64,000 nucleotides of DNA, from the NCBI RefSeq assembly GCF_025562755.1, contig NZ_CP103300.1, positions 1,178,001 through 1,242,000 on the forward strand, given 5' to 3'. Below are positions 1 to 9,144 of the stretch, piece by piece. Every line of letters begins with the position of its first letter. The stretch's first letter is position 1. The position numbers and the translations under genes were made by a program. The notes under the pieces are model-generated. The model worked only from the letters and a program-made list of their open reading frames with translations, did not search any database and was not told the DNA's origin. The DNA is from Endozoicomonas euniceicola. Lineage in GTDB: Bacteria > Pseudomonadota > Gammaproteobacteria > Pseudomonadales > Endozoicomonadaceae.

Positions 1-552
1 GTCACTTTTAACAGCCTCCGTTAATGTATCTCTACTTTTTATAACCGCATAGGTATTGGAGTCATTTTTTTTCAACAAAAAGGCATGAACTGATACAAGG
101 TTAGGGTGCGTTCCGAAATCGAGCGCACAAATTTCCCCTTTTTCAAAGTGCTGCCTTTCACTTGAATCTTTTTGTTTCTTAAAAATTTTGACCGCCTGAC
201 CTTTATCATGACTGTCATACCATTTTTCAACCGATGCATAGCCACCTTTGCCAAGCGGTTTTTCGTTTCTAAAAATTAAACCGTATGTTTTTAAAGCTTC
301 CCTTACATTAACAGCCTCAAAAGGATGAAATCCTTCCACAGCAACAGCAACCTGCCGGGTATTGAGAGGGGTAGCTGATGAAGACTTCCCATCACCTGAG
401 CCTTCCTCACCTTTTTCTGCACCCGCTGACGGGGTACAGGTAACGTCAAACTGTTTAAAACTGGATTCCAGATCAGCCACTTTGGCTGGTAAGGGGGCAT
501 TTTTTTCTTCACTACCGACCGGTGCAGTTGTAAAACCAGTTACTGTATCCAT
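1..552 (-). CDS. Eukaryotic-type Ser/Thr protein kinase, N-terminal part (cut by window edge)
   Basis: The frame is open from an ATG at 552 to the window edge, giving 184 residues without a stop; the C-terminal part lies outside. Residues 1-95 are polar and probably disordered. A kinase N-lobe follows: a glycine-rich loop (LGKGGYASV, residues 100-108), the VAIK-type lysine in AVKIFKK (Lys122), a Glu-rich helix after it that could supply the alphaC glutamate, and an HPNLV strand as in Hanks-type kinases. The catalytic loop and DFG motif are not visible in this window. It lies 43 bp downstream of the coiled-coil gene on the same strand and is probably co-transcribed with it. No signal peptide is seen, so it acts in the cytosol or is a secreted effector. 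The kinase-fold call is fairly safe; activity cannot be judged. Confidence 0.75.
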   Translation of the reverse strand, partial: MDTVTGFTTAPVGSEEKNAPLPAKVADLESSFKQFDVTCTPSAGAEKGEEGSGDGKSSSATPLNTRQVAVAVEGFHPFEAVNVREALKTYGLIFRNEKPLGKGGYASVEKWYDSHDKGQAVKIFKKQKDSSERQHFEKGEICALDFGTHPNLVSVHAFLLKKNDSNTYAVIKSRDTLTEAVKSD

Positions 553-595
553 AAGCATATTCCGTCCATGTTATCAGGCTAAAATATTTGCACAT

Positions 596-3202
596 TTATT
601 TTTCAGATTCAGAAAGCAATTCGTCCAAAGCTTTTAGTGCGTCGTCATTAGTGAAGGCATCGTTACCCTCCCCCCCTGGTAGAGGTTGGTCCTGTGGTAA
701 GAATGTTGAACGCTCCTGCATTCCAGACTTCAGCTCATTTAAACGCTGATCCACCTTAGTAAGAGCCTCTATCGAGCATTCCGCTTGCTCCAACTTATTC
801 GAGATACGCAGATTATCCTGGCGAATCCGCTGAAGCTCGATTTGTAAATCTGCGTTGTATTTTTCGCTATCTTTAAGTTTTCTCTCAAAATCGTTGACTT
901 CCGTTAGTAACTCTATCGTGACGGCATTTAACTCATCTTCCAGATCAGCATCAAACTCTTGTTTGATTTTTTCCTTTATCTCTCTGACTTTATTGTCCAG
1001 CTCTGTAAATCGCTTACAGACTGTTTCAGCACGCTCAACGACAGGTGTAAAGCTTTTAATTAACTGATCCAGCCCAGTAGTCAATCGACTAATTTGTTCA
1101 CCCTGTTCAGCTTGCTCATTTTCGTAGTATTGTGTCAGGTTCTGTTCCTTTAATAATTTTCCTCTCATTTCTGCAAGTTTGCCTTCGATATCGAACCTGC
1201 TACTTTCAAGATCAGAAATTTCCGCTTTATATTTTTCCAGTTTTAGTTGTTGATCATTCTCCCTAACCGTTTGTTCATTCTGACACTCTCTGGCCTCCTT
1301 TAATTGTTTACCTAATTCAGTATTTCTCTCTGTTAGTTTCTTAATTTCATTGACATGTGAAGCAATATTTCTATCTGACTTCATTTTTTCATCTTTAAGT
1401 TTTTGTTCTAAATCTTTAACCTTTTCTTGCAAATGGCTTGCACTTTTTGTTGGTTCCTTAATTCTTTTACGCTTGGCTTTCGTTGATTCAGGCTCATGAT
1501 CAGTCTCCAGCGAGCGTTTTCTGGCTGGCTCTATCTGTTCTTTCAGCTGGTCATAAGCGATCTGCCTGACGAGATGCACTTTACTATTTGCTTCATCAAT
1601 CATCCTGGAAGCCTTTTCTGTATCGCCTGCAGCAAGATATAATCGTATCGCTTCGAGATGAGAACTGCTTTCTTTTTCAATCTTAGGGTGGTTCCGCAAG
1701 CATTGAGTAGCCCTTTCAGCATCCCCCTCCTTCAAGTAGCACCAGCCCTTGAGTATATCCACGACACGTTGTTCATATGGCGGCAATTCGCCTGACCCCT
1801 TCAAATGCTCCCGCGCTGTTTGAAATTCCCCCTTATCAATAGCGGCTGTTGCAGCCTGCCAGCCATCTTGCAACAGTATGCTGCAATATTTGGCAAGGTA
1901 CTTTGAAATCGTCTCTTTCCATACCTGTTTTTCGTCTGAAAAAGAGAGTTCTCTGATTACTTCATCGGCGAAATCACGCATCGCTTTCTGACGAGGTAGT
2001 ATAGGAATACTCAGTTTTCCCAGGCTATGGATATTTCCAGCCATTCTATCAATGGTATTCTTAATGGCTCTCTGACTCTTCCCCTGAAGAATTCTCCAAT
2101 TGCATTTAAAGCCAAATATCAGCAAGCCATATCCATAAAAAAACGTGTTTTTCTGCCTTACGATTTCCTCATCGCATTGCCTGCTGCGTATCCATTTATC
2201 ATTAAATACTTTCGACCCACAGCCCATCATTACAGCGGCCTCCCTGGTAACCCCCTCATTGAGAAGCTTTTTGTGCTGTTCCTTCAGAACACCTAATGCG
2301 TCTTTACGGGTCTGGGCGGAAGAAACGGCTTTGTTCAGTTCAGCGATTTTCTTTGCCTGTTGCCCCTCTTCTGATTTTGCAAAATCCGGGTCTTTCTCTA
2401 TGAGTTGAGTACAAATCCTTGAATAACACCCCAACCACTGACTGTGAAAGCCTCGACTCAGGGCTCTGCTGTTCTGTATCCAGATTAAGTGGTTTCTGGC
2501 CGCTTTAAGGCGATCAATAACCGCAGCATCTGACCGATCATTATGCAGATCGTTATTGAGGAGATAATGGTCGATAAAAACCATATAATTGCAGAGCTCT
2601 TCACAGTCCAGACTTGAATAGTCTTCTGGTAAATCCCTTTGCCATCGAACCCGGTGAAGTTTGTTTTCCCCAGCCGATTCATTCCCGCCCTCAAGCGGCT
2701 GTGGAGGAAATTTGATAATTATACCCAGTGAGGTTTTTATGTTATTGATTTCATCAATTTTTTTCATGGTATCGGGTGAAAGGTTATGCTGTTCGCCAAA
2801 ATCCTTAATATTGCCCCAATCAATATTTAGCTTCGTTTCCATGTCATGGATAGCCAGTAGAGCAGCCTCAAACCTATAATTGCGCATATGTCCGTAGCAA
2901 TTGTTATGAACGTCCACGATTTCATTGTCAACTTCACTATCCAGCCTTTCCAACGGTTTTACGGATGCTATTTTTTCTGGGTGCTTTCTGACCGCTGTAG
3001 AGACAGACCGGTCCGGATTGGTGTGTAACCCGGGTTCAAACGACCGTCGATCATCACGCTTACGAAGATGGGATTTATATTGAGGTTCTTTCTCAACATG
3101 TCTAGATGATGTCTTCCCACGACCCGATGGCCTTTCCCTGCCTGACTGCCAGGTTGAATAGGATTTTCCTGAAGGGGCAGAGCCCGTACCATGTGGATGC
3201 AT
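596..3202 (-). CDS. Large coiled-coil protein of unknown function
   Basis: I do not recognise a family. The ATG at 3202 (868 residues) is preferred over a GTG at 3229 because AGGGAAG lies 8 nt upstream of it. The first ~80 residues are rich in Ser, Gly, Arg and His and look disordered. The middle (~120-580) is alpha-helical with no clear motif. From about 590 to 830 there is a long heptad-rich coiled coil (many Lys/Glu/Leu; EKVKDLEQKLKDEKMKSD-like stretches). The tail is acidic (LDELLSESEK). There is no signal peptide or membrane segment. Gene order with the downstream kinase suggests an operon. A disordered N-terminus plus a coiled coil would fit a substrate of a contact-dependent secretion system, but that is inference only. 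Confidence 0.8.
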   Translation of the reverse strand: MHPHGTGSAPSGKSYSTWQSGRERPSGRGKTSSRHVEKEPQYKSHLRKRDDRRSFEPGLHTNPDRSVSTAVRKHPEKIASVKPLERLDSEVDNEIVDVHNNCYGHMRNYRFEAALLAIHDMETKLNIDWGNIKDFGEQHNLSPDTMKKIDEINNIKTSLGIIIKFPPQPLEGGNESAGENKLHRVRWQRDLPEDYSSLDCEELCNYMVFIDHYLLNNDLHNDRSDAAVIDRLKAARNHLIWIQNSRALSRGFHSQWLGCYSRICTQLIEKDPDFAKSEEGQQAKKIAELNKAVSSAQTRKDALGVLKEQHKKLLNEGVTREAAVMMGCGSKVFNDKWIRSRQCDEEIVRQKNTFFYGYGLLIFGFKCNWRILQGKSQRAIKNTIDRMAGNIHSLGKLSIPILPRQKAMRDFADEVIRELSFSDEKQVWKETISKYLAKYCSILLQDGWQAATAAIDKGEFQTAREHLKGSGELPPYEQRVVDILKGWCYLKEGDAERATQCLRNHPKIEKESSSHLEAIRLYLAAGDTEKASRMIDEANSKVHLVRQIAYDQLKEQIEPARKRSLETDHEPESTKAKRKRIKEPTKSASHLQEKVKDLEQKLKDEKMKSDRNIASHVNEIKKLTERNTELGKQLKEARECQNEQTVRENDQQLKLEKYKAEISDLESSRFDIEGKLAEMRGKLLKEQNLTQYYENEQAEQGEQISRLTTGLDQLIKSFTPVVERAETVCKRFTELDNKVREIKEKIKQEFDADLEDELNAVTIELLTEVNDFERKLKDSEKYNADLQIELQRIRQDNLRISNKLEQAECSIEALTKVDQRLNELKSGMQERSTFLPQDQPLPGGEGNDAFTNDDALKALDELLSESEK

Positions 3203-3429
3203 TGATATATCTTCCCTGATTTTTATCACAGAACTTCAGACCCTTTTATCCAGAAAGAGTTCCATGACCTGTTGCCACTACACCTTCTCCACTACTCCAA
3301 CCCCTTATTGACTGCTAAACTCTTCACCAAACTCAACTCGCCAGATTCAACCAACCCATCATCCGGCTTCCTGGGATACCCCCTGATAATGCGTTGTACA
3401 ATCAATGGACAACAATATGGACAACAATA

Positions 3430-4446
3430 ATGAAAACCGTTGTTTGCGCCCTCTACAAATTCGTGACTCTCACTGACTACCAGTCCCTGCGCCAGCCATT
3501 GTCAGAGGAATTACACCGGCTTCGAATCCGGGGCACACTGCTGCTCGCCCATGAAGGCATTAACGGTACGGTAGCCGGAAGCCGTGAAAGCGTTGACAAC
3601 CTTCTGGGCTGGCTGCGAAAAGACCCCAGGCTAAGCGACCTGACCACCAAAGAATCTTTTACTGAGCAACAGCCTTTCAAGCGCACCAGGGTCAAACTGA
3701 AAAAAGAGATTGTCACCATGGGGGTCGAAAATATAGACCCAAACCTTAGCGCTGCCACTTATGTAAAACCTCAGGACTGGAACCGCCTGATTTCAGATCC
3801 GGAGGTTGTCGTGGTCGACACCCGCAATGATTACGAAGTTGAGGTGGGCACCTTCAGGCATGCTATCAATCCTAACACCACAACGTTTCGTGAATTTCCT
3901 GCATACGCTGACAAACACCTTGATCCAGCCAGGCACAAAAAAGTCGCCATGTTCTGTACCGGTGGCATCCGCTGTGAAAAATCAACGGCTTACCTGAAGC
4001 AGCAAGGTTTCGAACAGGTGTACCACCTGCAGGGAGGCATTCTCAAATACCTGGAAGACGTTCCGGAAGCTGAATCTTGCTGGGAAGGCGAGTGCTTTGT
4101 CTTTGATGACCGCGTTACCGTCAACCACCAGCTGAAGCAGGGACAATACGATCAGTGTCATGCCTGCCGCCTGCCGATTACCGAAGAAGATAAAGCCAGC
4201 CCGTTTTATGAACAGGGGGTCAGCTGCCCACGTTGCTATGACAAACATTCCGATAAGCAAAAGCAACGCTTCAAGGAACGGGAAAAGCAGATGCAACTGG
4301 CAAAAAGCAGAGGCGAAGCACATATCGGTGAGCAGGTTGCGGATACCGTACAATCACGGCGTAAACAAAAAACACTCGAACGGGAGCGCCAACGCTCCCG
4401 ACATCAGGCGATCAGACAAAAAACTGAGTCACAACAGTCAGAGTAA
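3430..4446 (+). CDS. trhO: tRNA uridine(34) hydroxylase / rhodanese-family protein TrhO (YceA)
   Basis: TrhO proteins hydroxylate U34 of tRNA to form ho5U, the precursor of cmo5U-type wobble modifications. The protein (338 residues) has the family layout: an N-terminal acylphosphatase-like region with LLLAHEGINGTVAG, a rhodanese domain with VVVDTRNDYEVEVGTF, and the active-site loop CTGGIRCEKS with catalytic Cys176. A C-terminal Cys-rich segment (CHAC...CPRC) and a Lys/Arg/Gln-rich tail follow. The ATG at 3430 begins MKTVVCALYKF, which matches where family members begin; a TTG 36 nt upstream would add an unrelated extension. The 3' end overlaps the convergent hydrolase gene by 35 bp. Confidence 0.93.
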   Translation: MKTVVCALYKFVTLTDYQSLRQPLSEELHRLRIRGTLLLAHEGINGTVAGSRESVDNLLGWLRKDPRLSDLTTKESFTEQQPFKRTRVKLKKEIVTMGVENIDPNLSAATYVKPQDWNRLISDPEVVVVDTRNDYEVEVGTFRHAINPNTTTFREFPAYADKHLDPARHKKVAMFCTGGIRCEKSTAYLKQQGFEQVYHLQGGILKYLEDVPEAESCWEGECFVFDDRVTVNHQLKQGQYDQCHACRLPITEEDKASPFYEQGVSCPRCYDKHSDKQKQRFKEREKQMQLAKSRGEAHIGEQVADTVQSRRKQKTLERERQRSRHQAIRQKTESQQSE

Positions 4447-5026
4447 GGAGCCCGCTGCGAATACCGTGAACTAAAAAACCACTGGCTGCCAGGGTCGCCA
4501 GTGGTATAAAACGTTTCTTTTCTTCACGGCTGAAATACCAGACGGTTCCGGCAGACGTCACCATCAACATAACCAGCTGGGCAAAATGCGGCTCAATATC
4601 AAGGGAAGCCGCCATAATGCCAATACAGCCCACGATATTGATAAACAGCCATAGCGGCGACAGATTTTTCCCGATGCTGCCCAACACTGGAAATTTTATC
4701 AATGCCCCACCTGTCCACGCCTTTGGCTGAATATCAGAAGACAGATGCAGTGCAATTCCCAGCGATAACCCGGCAGCAAGGGCAGGCGATGCCATATAAT
4801 ACACGACGATAGGCAATAGTATTGAATGCGTCAAACCGGAACGATGGCTTAAGCCTGGTATGAAAAAATCCCAGTCCGGCCAGCGTATCCCTGCCATCAG
4901 GCCAGCCAGAAACAGCAGAGGCTCTTTCCAGTGCGCAATCATTGTCCAGTAGGGAAAAGCGTGTTCAGCAAGATAAACAGAAGCGGTTATAGCAATCGCC
5001 GCCAATGGCGCAGTAAGGAGTCGCAT
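4412..5026 (-). CDS. YdjM/DUF457-type membrane-bound metal-dependent hydrolase
   Basis: A 204-residue integral membrane protein if the ATG at 5026 is used; a GTG at 5059 would add 11 residues, and neither has a convincing ribosome binding site. Several hydrophobic segments are visible (around MRLLTAPLAAIAITASVYL, LLFLAGLMAGI, and in the second half). The conserved metal-site pattern of the family is present: an Asp pair (RWPDWDFF), then SHRSGLTHS, then an HLSSD motif. Relatives such as E. coli YdjM are inner-membrane proteins of unknown substrate, often LexA-controlled; no LexA box was found here. It converges on and overlaps the end of trhO. Confidence 0.75.
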   Translation of the reverse strand: MRLLTAPLAAIAITASVYLAEHAFPYWTMIAHWKEPLLFLAGLMAGIRWPDWDFFIPGLSHRSGLTHSILLPIVVYYMASPALAAGLSLGIALHLSSDIQPKAWTGGALIKFPVLGSIGKNLSPLWLFINIVGCIGIMAASLDIEPHFAQLVMLMVTSAGTVWYFSREEKKRFIPLATLAASGFLVHGIRSGLLTLTVVTQFFV

Positions 5027-5117
5027 AGACAACAAACAGTCGACAAATAAAATGGTCACGAACTATACAACTATTAGCCAATGAATTAAAAGGCCTGTCG
5101 TGTCGTTAATAGTAAAA

Positions 5118-6089
5118 TTAACAACCATTGCTTTCATCATCAGCCATGTAGCCATCGTCGTTTCCGACATCAGGCCTGCGAAACCGCAGCTCAAATATAA
5201 CAAATGAAGCCTCTGACAAAACGGCTCTCATGACCCCATGTACGACCACATCCTGAGTCGTCGGGATCTCAATTTCAAAATCTCTGGTTTGCGGGTTAAT
5301 CCCGACTCTAAACAAAGTTCCTAAATGTAGCCTTCCAAAAACAGCTATTAACCTTTCACAATCGTCAGGGCTGCACCGGTTACTTAAAATAAGACCTTCA
5401 CTGTCATTTCTAATGAGATTATAACGTCTCAGTTCGTCTACAAATGACGTCAACTGCCTTGATAGTTGCACTGACAGATCCCGGATAACAACAAGGTGTT
5501 CTCCCGTCGTTTCAGTTCCCTGTGCCATTAAGCGTTCGGCAATATTCCTGTGGGATGATTGATTTCGACAAAAAATAATCATGTCGGATGAGCCGTGCTG
5601 TATAATAATGTCAAATCCGGCAGAGGTCAGCTCAGTAAACTCGTCAGGTGCCCTTATCCTGTTTGTATAAGCAACCCATATAACTCTGCCCTGTTGTTGC
5701 CAGTACGCAATATACAACGCCCTCACCTGCTGAAAGTCTGTAACAGCGTCCATATTGCCTGTATCCAGATTCGATACCAGAATAACAATGTCGTTGTAAC
5801 TCCTTACTATTGTCTCAATGGTTTCCACACCCTCTACTGGCGACTCTAAATTAAGCGTCCCATCACCCTGAACCCTCTCAGCATTGTCAGATAAATCGCT
5901 TAAATCTTCATCTTCAGACAGTGAAAGTGCCTGAAGGATTTGCGCCTCAGCGGAATATGTTGATACTGTCGTCAGGCATCCGCAGCCATTACCCGATCCT
6001 TCGTGAGTCGTCTGATTCTGAGCAACCAGTATTTCGCAGAACATTAAGTGAATAAAACAGATAATTATTTTGGTTCCGACAACGCCCAT
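5118..6089 (-). CDS. Secreted protein of unknown function
   Basis: A 323-residue protein starting at ATG 6089. The N-terminus has a hydrophobic stretch (IIICFIHLMFCEILVAQ) that reads as a signal peptide with probable cleavage near residue 23. A short Cys-Gly-rich region (GNGCGCL) follows, then an acidic stretch (SLSEDEDLSDLSD). The remainder has alternating strands and helices with no motif I can name. It ends with Asp-rich residues and a terminal Cys. It is divergent from the gene at 6203, with a shared ~110 bp intergenic region. No function is proposed. Confidence 0.6.
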   Translation of the reverse strand: MGVVGTKIIICFIHLMFCEILVAQNQTTHEGSGNGCGCLTTVSTYSAEAQILQALSLSEDEDLSDLSDNAERVQGDGTLNLESPVEGVETIETIVRSYNDIVILVSNLDTGNMDAVTDFQQVRALYIAYWQQQGRVIWVAYTNRIRAPDEFTELTSAGFDIIIQHGSSDMIIFCRNQSSHRNIAERLMAQGTETTGEHLVVIRDLSVQLSRQLTSFVDELRRYNLIRNDSEGLILSNRCSPDDCERLIAVFGRLHLGTLFRVGINPQTRDFEIEIPTTQDVVVHGVMRAVLSEASFVIFELRFRRPDVGNDDGYMADDESNGC

Positions 6090-6202
6090 AATATTTCAGA
6101 GTCGAAAAATAATGGGAAAGGATAGTACATCGGATATCGTCCTGAAGAAGAGAGTTTCACTAAATTGATAATTCGCAGTAACGAAAGAATGAGGTTTTAC
6201 TG

Positions 6203-6844
6203 ATGGAGATTTATATTGGAAACTTGCGGAAAGGTGACGTTATCATTATGTCAAAAGGGAAGTCTGCATCTTCCGGCCTGTTTAATCATGCAGCCATAAT
6301 TTCTCAAATTCATAAAGGGCTCAGGCCTTATATTTTGGAGCTTACAGGTTTTGGCTTTGAGAGAAGCCTGTATATGCCCAATACCGGCTGTGACTATGTG
6401 TATCGCTTAAAGTGTGCTGACGGTGAAGTGACTGCCGGCAAAGCCGCAACGGCAGGCAATATTTGGGTCACCAGCTACCCGAATACAAAGTATAGAGGTA
6501 ATACCCATACATTGAATTCCGGTGTTTACAACACTTCATCCGTATTCACGTCCTATTTTGGAAACAGCTCCTATGGCATTAAAGCAATGCGTTATGCGGA
6601 GTACCTTTATGAAAACTGCCAATGCAATCCACCACGTGAACTTAATCGTTCGGCAAGTTTCTTTTCAGGGGCTATTTGCACTTACCTCCCTATTGCTCTA
6701 TACCAAACTGTTATGGGGGGTCTAGGTTGCATTGGCAAAATGGAGATAGATGCCAGAAAGTCCCTGCCGCGCGATCTGGCAAGGTATTTAGACAATAATG
6801 AATTATGGGCTTGTTGTGGTACCGTAACAGAGCGTAGCACCTGA
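6203..6844 (+). CDS. Possible permuted papain-like (NlpC/P60-related) enzyme
   Basis: A 213-residue cytosolic-looking protein with GAGG 9 nt before its ATG. The opening matches the permuted NlpC/P60 pattern seen in YiiX/YaeF-like proteins: GDVIIMSKG (as in the GDL/GDV start), then FNHAAIISQ where the catalytic His is expected, then ILELTG. In this permuted family the Cys comes late, ahead of a helix; here SGAICTYLPIALYQ (Cys near residue 158) could fill that place. The match is by pattern only and is weak outside these motifs. It faces the convergent slyD gene across a likely terminator. Confidence 0.45.
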   Translation: MEIYIGNLRKGDVIIMSKGKSASSGLFNHAAIISQIHKGLRPYILELTGFGFERSLYMPNTGCDYVYRLKCADGEVTAGKAATAGNIWVTSYPNTKYRGNTHTLNSGVYNTSSVFTSYFGNSSYGIKAMRYAEYLYENCQCNPPRELNRSASFFSGAICTYLPIALYQTVMGGLGCIGKMEIDARKSLPRDLARYLDNNELWACCGTVTERST

Positions 6845-6869
6845 CCTGTGATTTGAGTTACTGCCAGTA

Positions 6870-6914
6870 AAAAACCGAACAGGCTATTTTGTTGCTACCC
6901 ATTCGGCTTTTTTT
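6870..6914. terminator. Likely bidirectional terminator between convergent genes
   Basis: Between the stop of the 6203 gene and the end of slyD there is an inverted arrangement, AAAAAACCGAA ... TTCGGCTTTTTTT. It would form a short stem with an A-tract on one side and a T-tract on the other, so it could end transcripts from both directions. The loop is long (about 20 nt) and the stem has one wobble, so confidence is modest. Confidence 0.4.
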
Positions 6915-6930
6915 AATCAGCAGTGGCTAA

Positions 6931-7416
6931 TCAGTGCTCGTGGCCGTCCGGTCCATGCACATGCCCGTGCTCCAGTTCTTCCTGAGTAGCATCACGCACT
7001 TCCACCACCTCAACATCAAAGAACAGGTCTTCACCAGCAAGAGCGTGGTTGGCATCAATAACCACCTGCTTCTCTTCTTCGTTGATAGCAATGATGGTCA
7101 CAATGCGAGGACCAATAGCGGTGTCCGCATGGAACTGCATACCCACTTCTACCTGGTGTTCACCAAACTGGTCCAGAGGTACTGGCTGAACCAGACTTTC
7201 GTCGTATTCACCATAACCTTCCGCCGCTTCGATAGACACCTTCAGCTGATCGCCTGACTGCTTGCCTGCCAGCGCACTTTCCAGGCTTTCCAGAATGTTA
7301 CCGGCACCCTGAAGGTAAGCCAGAGGCTCATGGCCTTCAGAGCTGTCCATGACCTCACCGCCCTGATTTTTCAGGGTGTAATGAATCTTTGCGACCTTGT
7401 TGTCGGAAATTACCAT
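6931..7416 (-). CDS. slyD: FKBP-type peptidyl-prolyl cis-trans isomerase SlyD
   Basis: A 161-residue cytosolic prolyl isomerase and chaperone. It opens MVISDNKVAKIHYTLKNQGGEVMDSS, with EPLAYLQGAGNILESLESALAGK as in the FKBP core. The IF (insert-in-flap) chaperone domain contains YGEYDESLVQPVPLDQF, and NHALAGEDLFFDVEVVEVRDATQEEL follows, as in E. coli SlyD. The tail is short and His-rich (HGHVHGPDGHEH), a reduced version of the nickel-binding tail of SlyD. GGAG lies upstream of ATG 7416. The long Cys/His tail of enterobacterial SlyD is missing, so nickel delivery may be weaker. Confidence 0.92.
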   Translation of the reverse strand: MVISDNKVAKIHYTLKNQGGEVMDSSEGHEPLAYLQGAGNILESLESALAGKQSGDQLKVSIEAAEGYGEYDESLVQPVPLDQFGEHQVEVGMQFHADTAIGPRIVTIIAINEEEKQVVIDANHALAGEDLFFDVEVVEVRDATQEELEHGHVHGPDGHEH

Positions 7417-7650
7417 TCGTTCATTATCTCCAAGATGTATGCATTCAACAGCATACCTGCCTGCCCGGCAGACTGGTAGTGTGTTTAACCCAAAAAAAAA
7501 AAGGCTATGCCTGCTTTTCTGCTTTTAACTTGTGGAAGCCGAAATAGAGTTTAAACTAATTGGCTCTTGAATTTTCAAAACCAACGATTTCCTTAAAAAA
7601 TAAGGTTTTCAGTTCATCTTTAATCGTGAACCAGAATCACATTTTCTAAA

Positions 7651-9144
7651 ATGGTATCCGCTATGAAATACTACCCTTTTAAATGTTTCCGTTATTGCTT
7701 TGTAGTTTTAACTCTCATTGCGTCGTGGAGCAGCTACTGCTTAGCTTTTTCCCGATATGAGGAAAATAATTCCCCTGTCGAGTTGCTGACACGAAGCAAA
7801 GCCCTTTACAGTTTGCAAAAGCATTTACCTGAACCGATGCCAGATGCTACAGATACGTCTGGTGTCGTTAATAACGATTGGCCAGACACAGGGCTGATCG
7901 CTATAGGGGGTATGTTTTTTTCCTTTGTTAAAGCCTGGCTTACCAGCGAAGAAAATAATGACTATCCTGATAAGCTCATTGCTATCGATGAGGTGTCTCT
8001 GGTCACGGTAAAGAGCGACGCTGATGAACTGTTATTCAATACTTATCAGTTTGAGCGGCTGTCTGAAACCAGTGACTCCGACACTTTTCAGGTGAACTAC
8101 CGAATCAGAGAAGTGCCCAACACCGGAGATACCCCTTCCAGCCAGTCTCCACAAGCCGACGGCAGTTCTTCGAATACAAATACAGTTACCCGTGGCAACG
8201 CAGCCACGGTGAGTCATAGCAGCGTACTTGCAGGCGGTGCGTGTGGTGGTGGCGGTGGCGGCGGTGACGATAAGAAACCAGATGGCACAAAATACACAAC
8301 AGATGCGGGTCTTCCCGATGATATTACAGATTTACTGGAACTTATGGAAACACTTTACACAGCTGCCATTGGTCGTCTTAATTCAAGTCATGAGGCACAA
8401 CTAGTAAAGAAGCTGAATGGGAGGATTATATATCTAAACAGGGATATCAGAAAACTTCAGTCAGACTTGGAAGGTCTTAAGTCGACAACAATCTCAAGGA
8501 CAGACATTGATAATGAAATAAGAAAATTAAATGATCAAATAAAAACACTTGAAATCAAAATTGCAGGAACAAACAGAATTTCAGAAGTCCATTCCCTCGA
8601 AATGACCACAATACAAGAACGACTCACTAATATGGAACAATCACTTACCGAGCTTCAAAGTCAACCACAGATCGCTTCGCAGAGTATTGCGAGTTATAAC
8701 GGCGTACTTGTATGGAGAATAGATAACTTCAATCAAAGAAGAAACGATGCAATTAACGGAGTTAAAACAGCCATGTATAGCAAACCTTTCTATACTGACC
8801 GGTTTGGCTACAAATGCGGTGCAAAGATCTACCTGAATGGTGACGGTTTTGGAAAAGGCTCTCATATTTCACTGTTTTTTTTAATAATGCGAGGTGAGTA
8901 CGACGCCCTGCAAGTCTGGCCCTTCTATAAAAAAATCACTATGCTATTGCTTGATCAAGGTAGTGGTGACCATATGATTGACGCATTCCACTCTGATCCA
9001 CAAAGCGACTCTTTCCAGAGACCAAAGAGTGATTTAAATATCGCTTCCGGTAGCCCACTTTTTATGCCTCAGGAATCTTTGAAAAACCGTCAATACGTGA
9101 AAGATAACGTAATGTTCATCAAAATAATTGTCAATAGTAATTAG
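7651..9144 (+). CDS. Secreted coiled-coil protein with animal-type TRAF (MATH) domain
   Basis: A 497-residue protein starting at ATG 7651 (an alternative ATG is 12 nt on). Residues 1-33 form a signal peptide (hydrophobic CFVVLTLIASWSSYCLAF). Residues ~35-190 are unassigned. A Gly-rich linker (GGACGGGGGGGDD) follows near 195-208, then a predicted coiled coil from ~245 to 345. Residues ~350-495 are a TRAF-C domain with the family signatures in order: GVLVWRIDNF, FYTDRFGYKCGAKIYLNGDG, GSHISLFF, WPFYKKITMLLLDQ, IDAFHSDP, SFQRPKSDLNIASG and a closing MFIKIIV strand. This coiled coil plus TRAF-C order is that of animal TRAF1/2/3/5 adaptors. Such domains bind receptor tails and trimerise. Export to the host and mimicry of TRAF signalling are inference. 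The 3' end overlaps the convergent neighbour by 14 bp. Confidence 0.9.
   Translation: MVSAMKYYPFKCFRYCFVVLTLIASWSSYCLAFSRYEENNSPVELLTRSKALYSLQKHLPEPMPDATDTSGVVNNDWPDTGLIAIGGMFFSFVKAWLTSEENNDYPDKLIAIDEVSLVTVKSDADELLFNTYQFERLSETSDSDTFQVNYRIREVPNTGDTPSSQSPQADGSSSNTNTVTRGNAATVSHSSVLAGGACGGGGGGGDDKKPDGTKYTTDAGLPDDITDLLELMETLYTAAIGRLNSSHEAQLVKKLNGRIIYLNRDIRKLQSDLEGLKSTTISRTDIDNEIRKLNDQIKTLEIKIAGTNRISEVHSLEMTTIQERLTNMEQSLTELQSQPQIASQSIASYNGVLVWRIDNFNQRRNDAINGVKTAMYSKPFYTDRFGYKCGAKIYLNGDGFGKGSHISLFFLIMRGEYDALQVWPFYKKITMLLLDQGSGDHMIDAFHSDPQSDSFQRPKSDLNIASGSPLFMPQESLKNRQYVKDNVMFIKIIVNSN

Noticed and set aside
3394..3429. Upstream TTG start for trhO
   Set aside because: It adds a Trp/Thr-rich extension without homology; ATG 3430 matches the family start.
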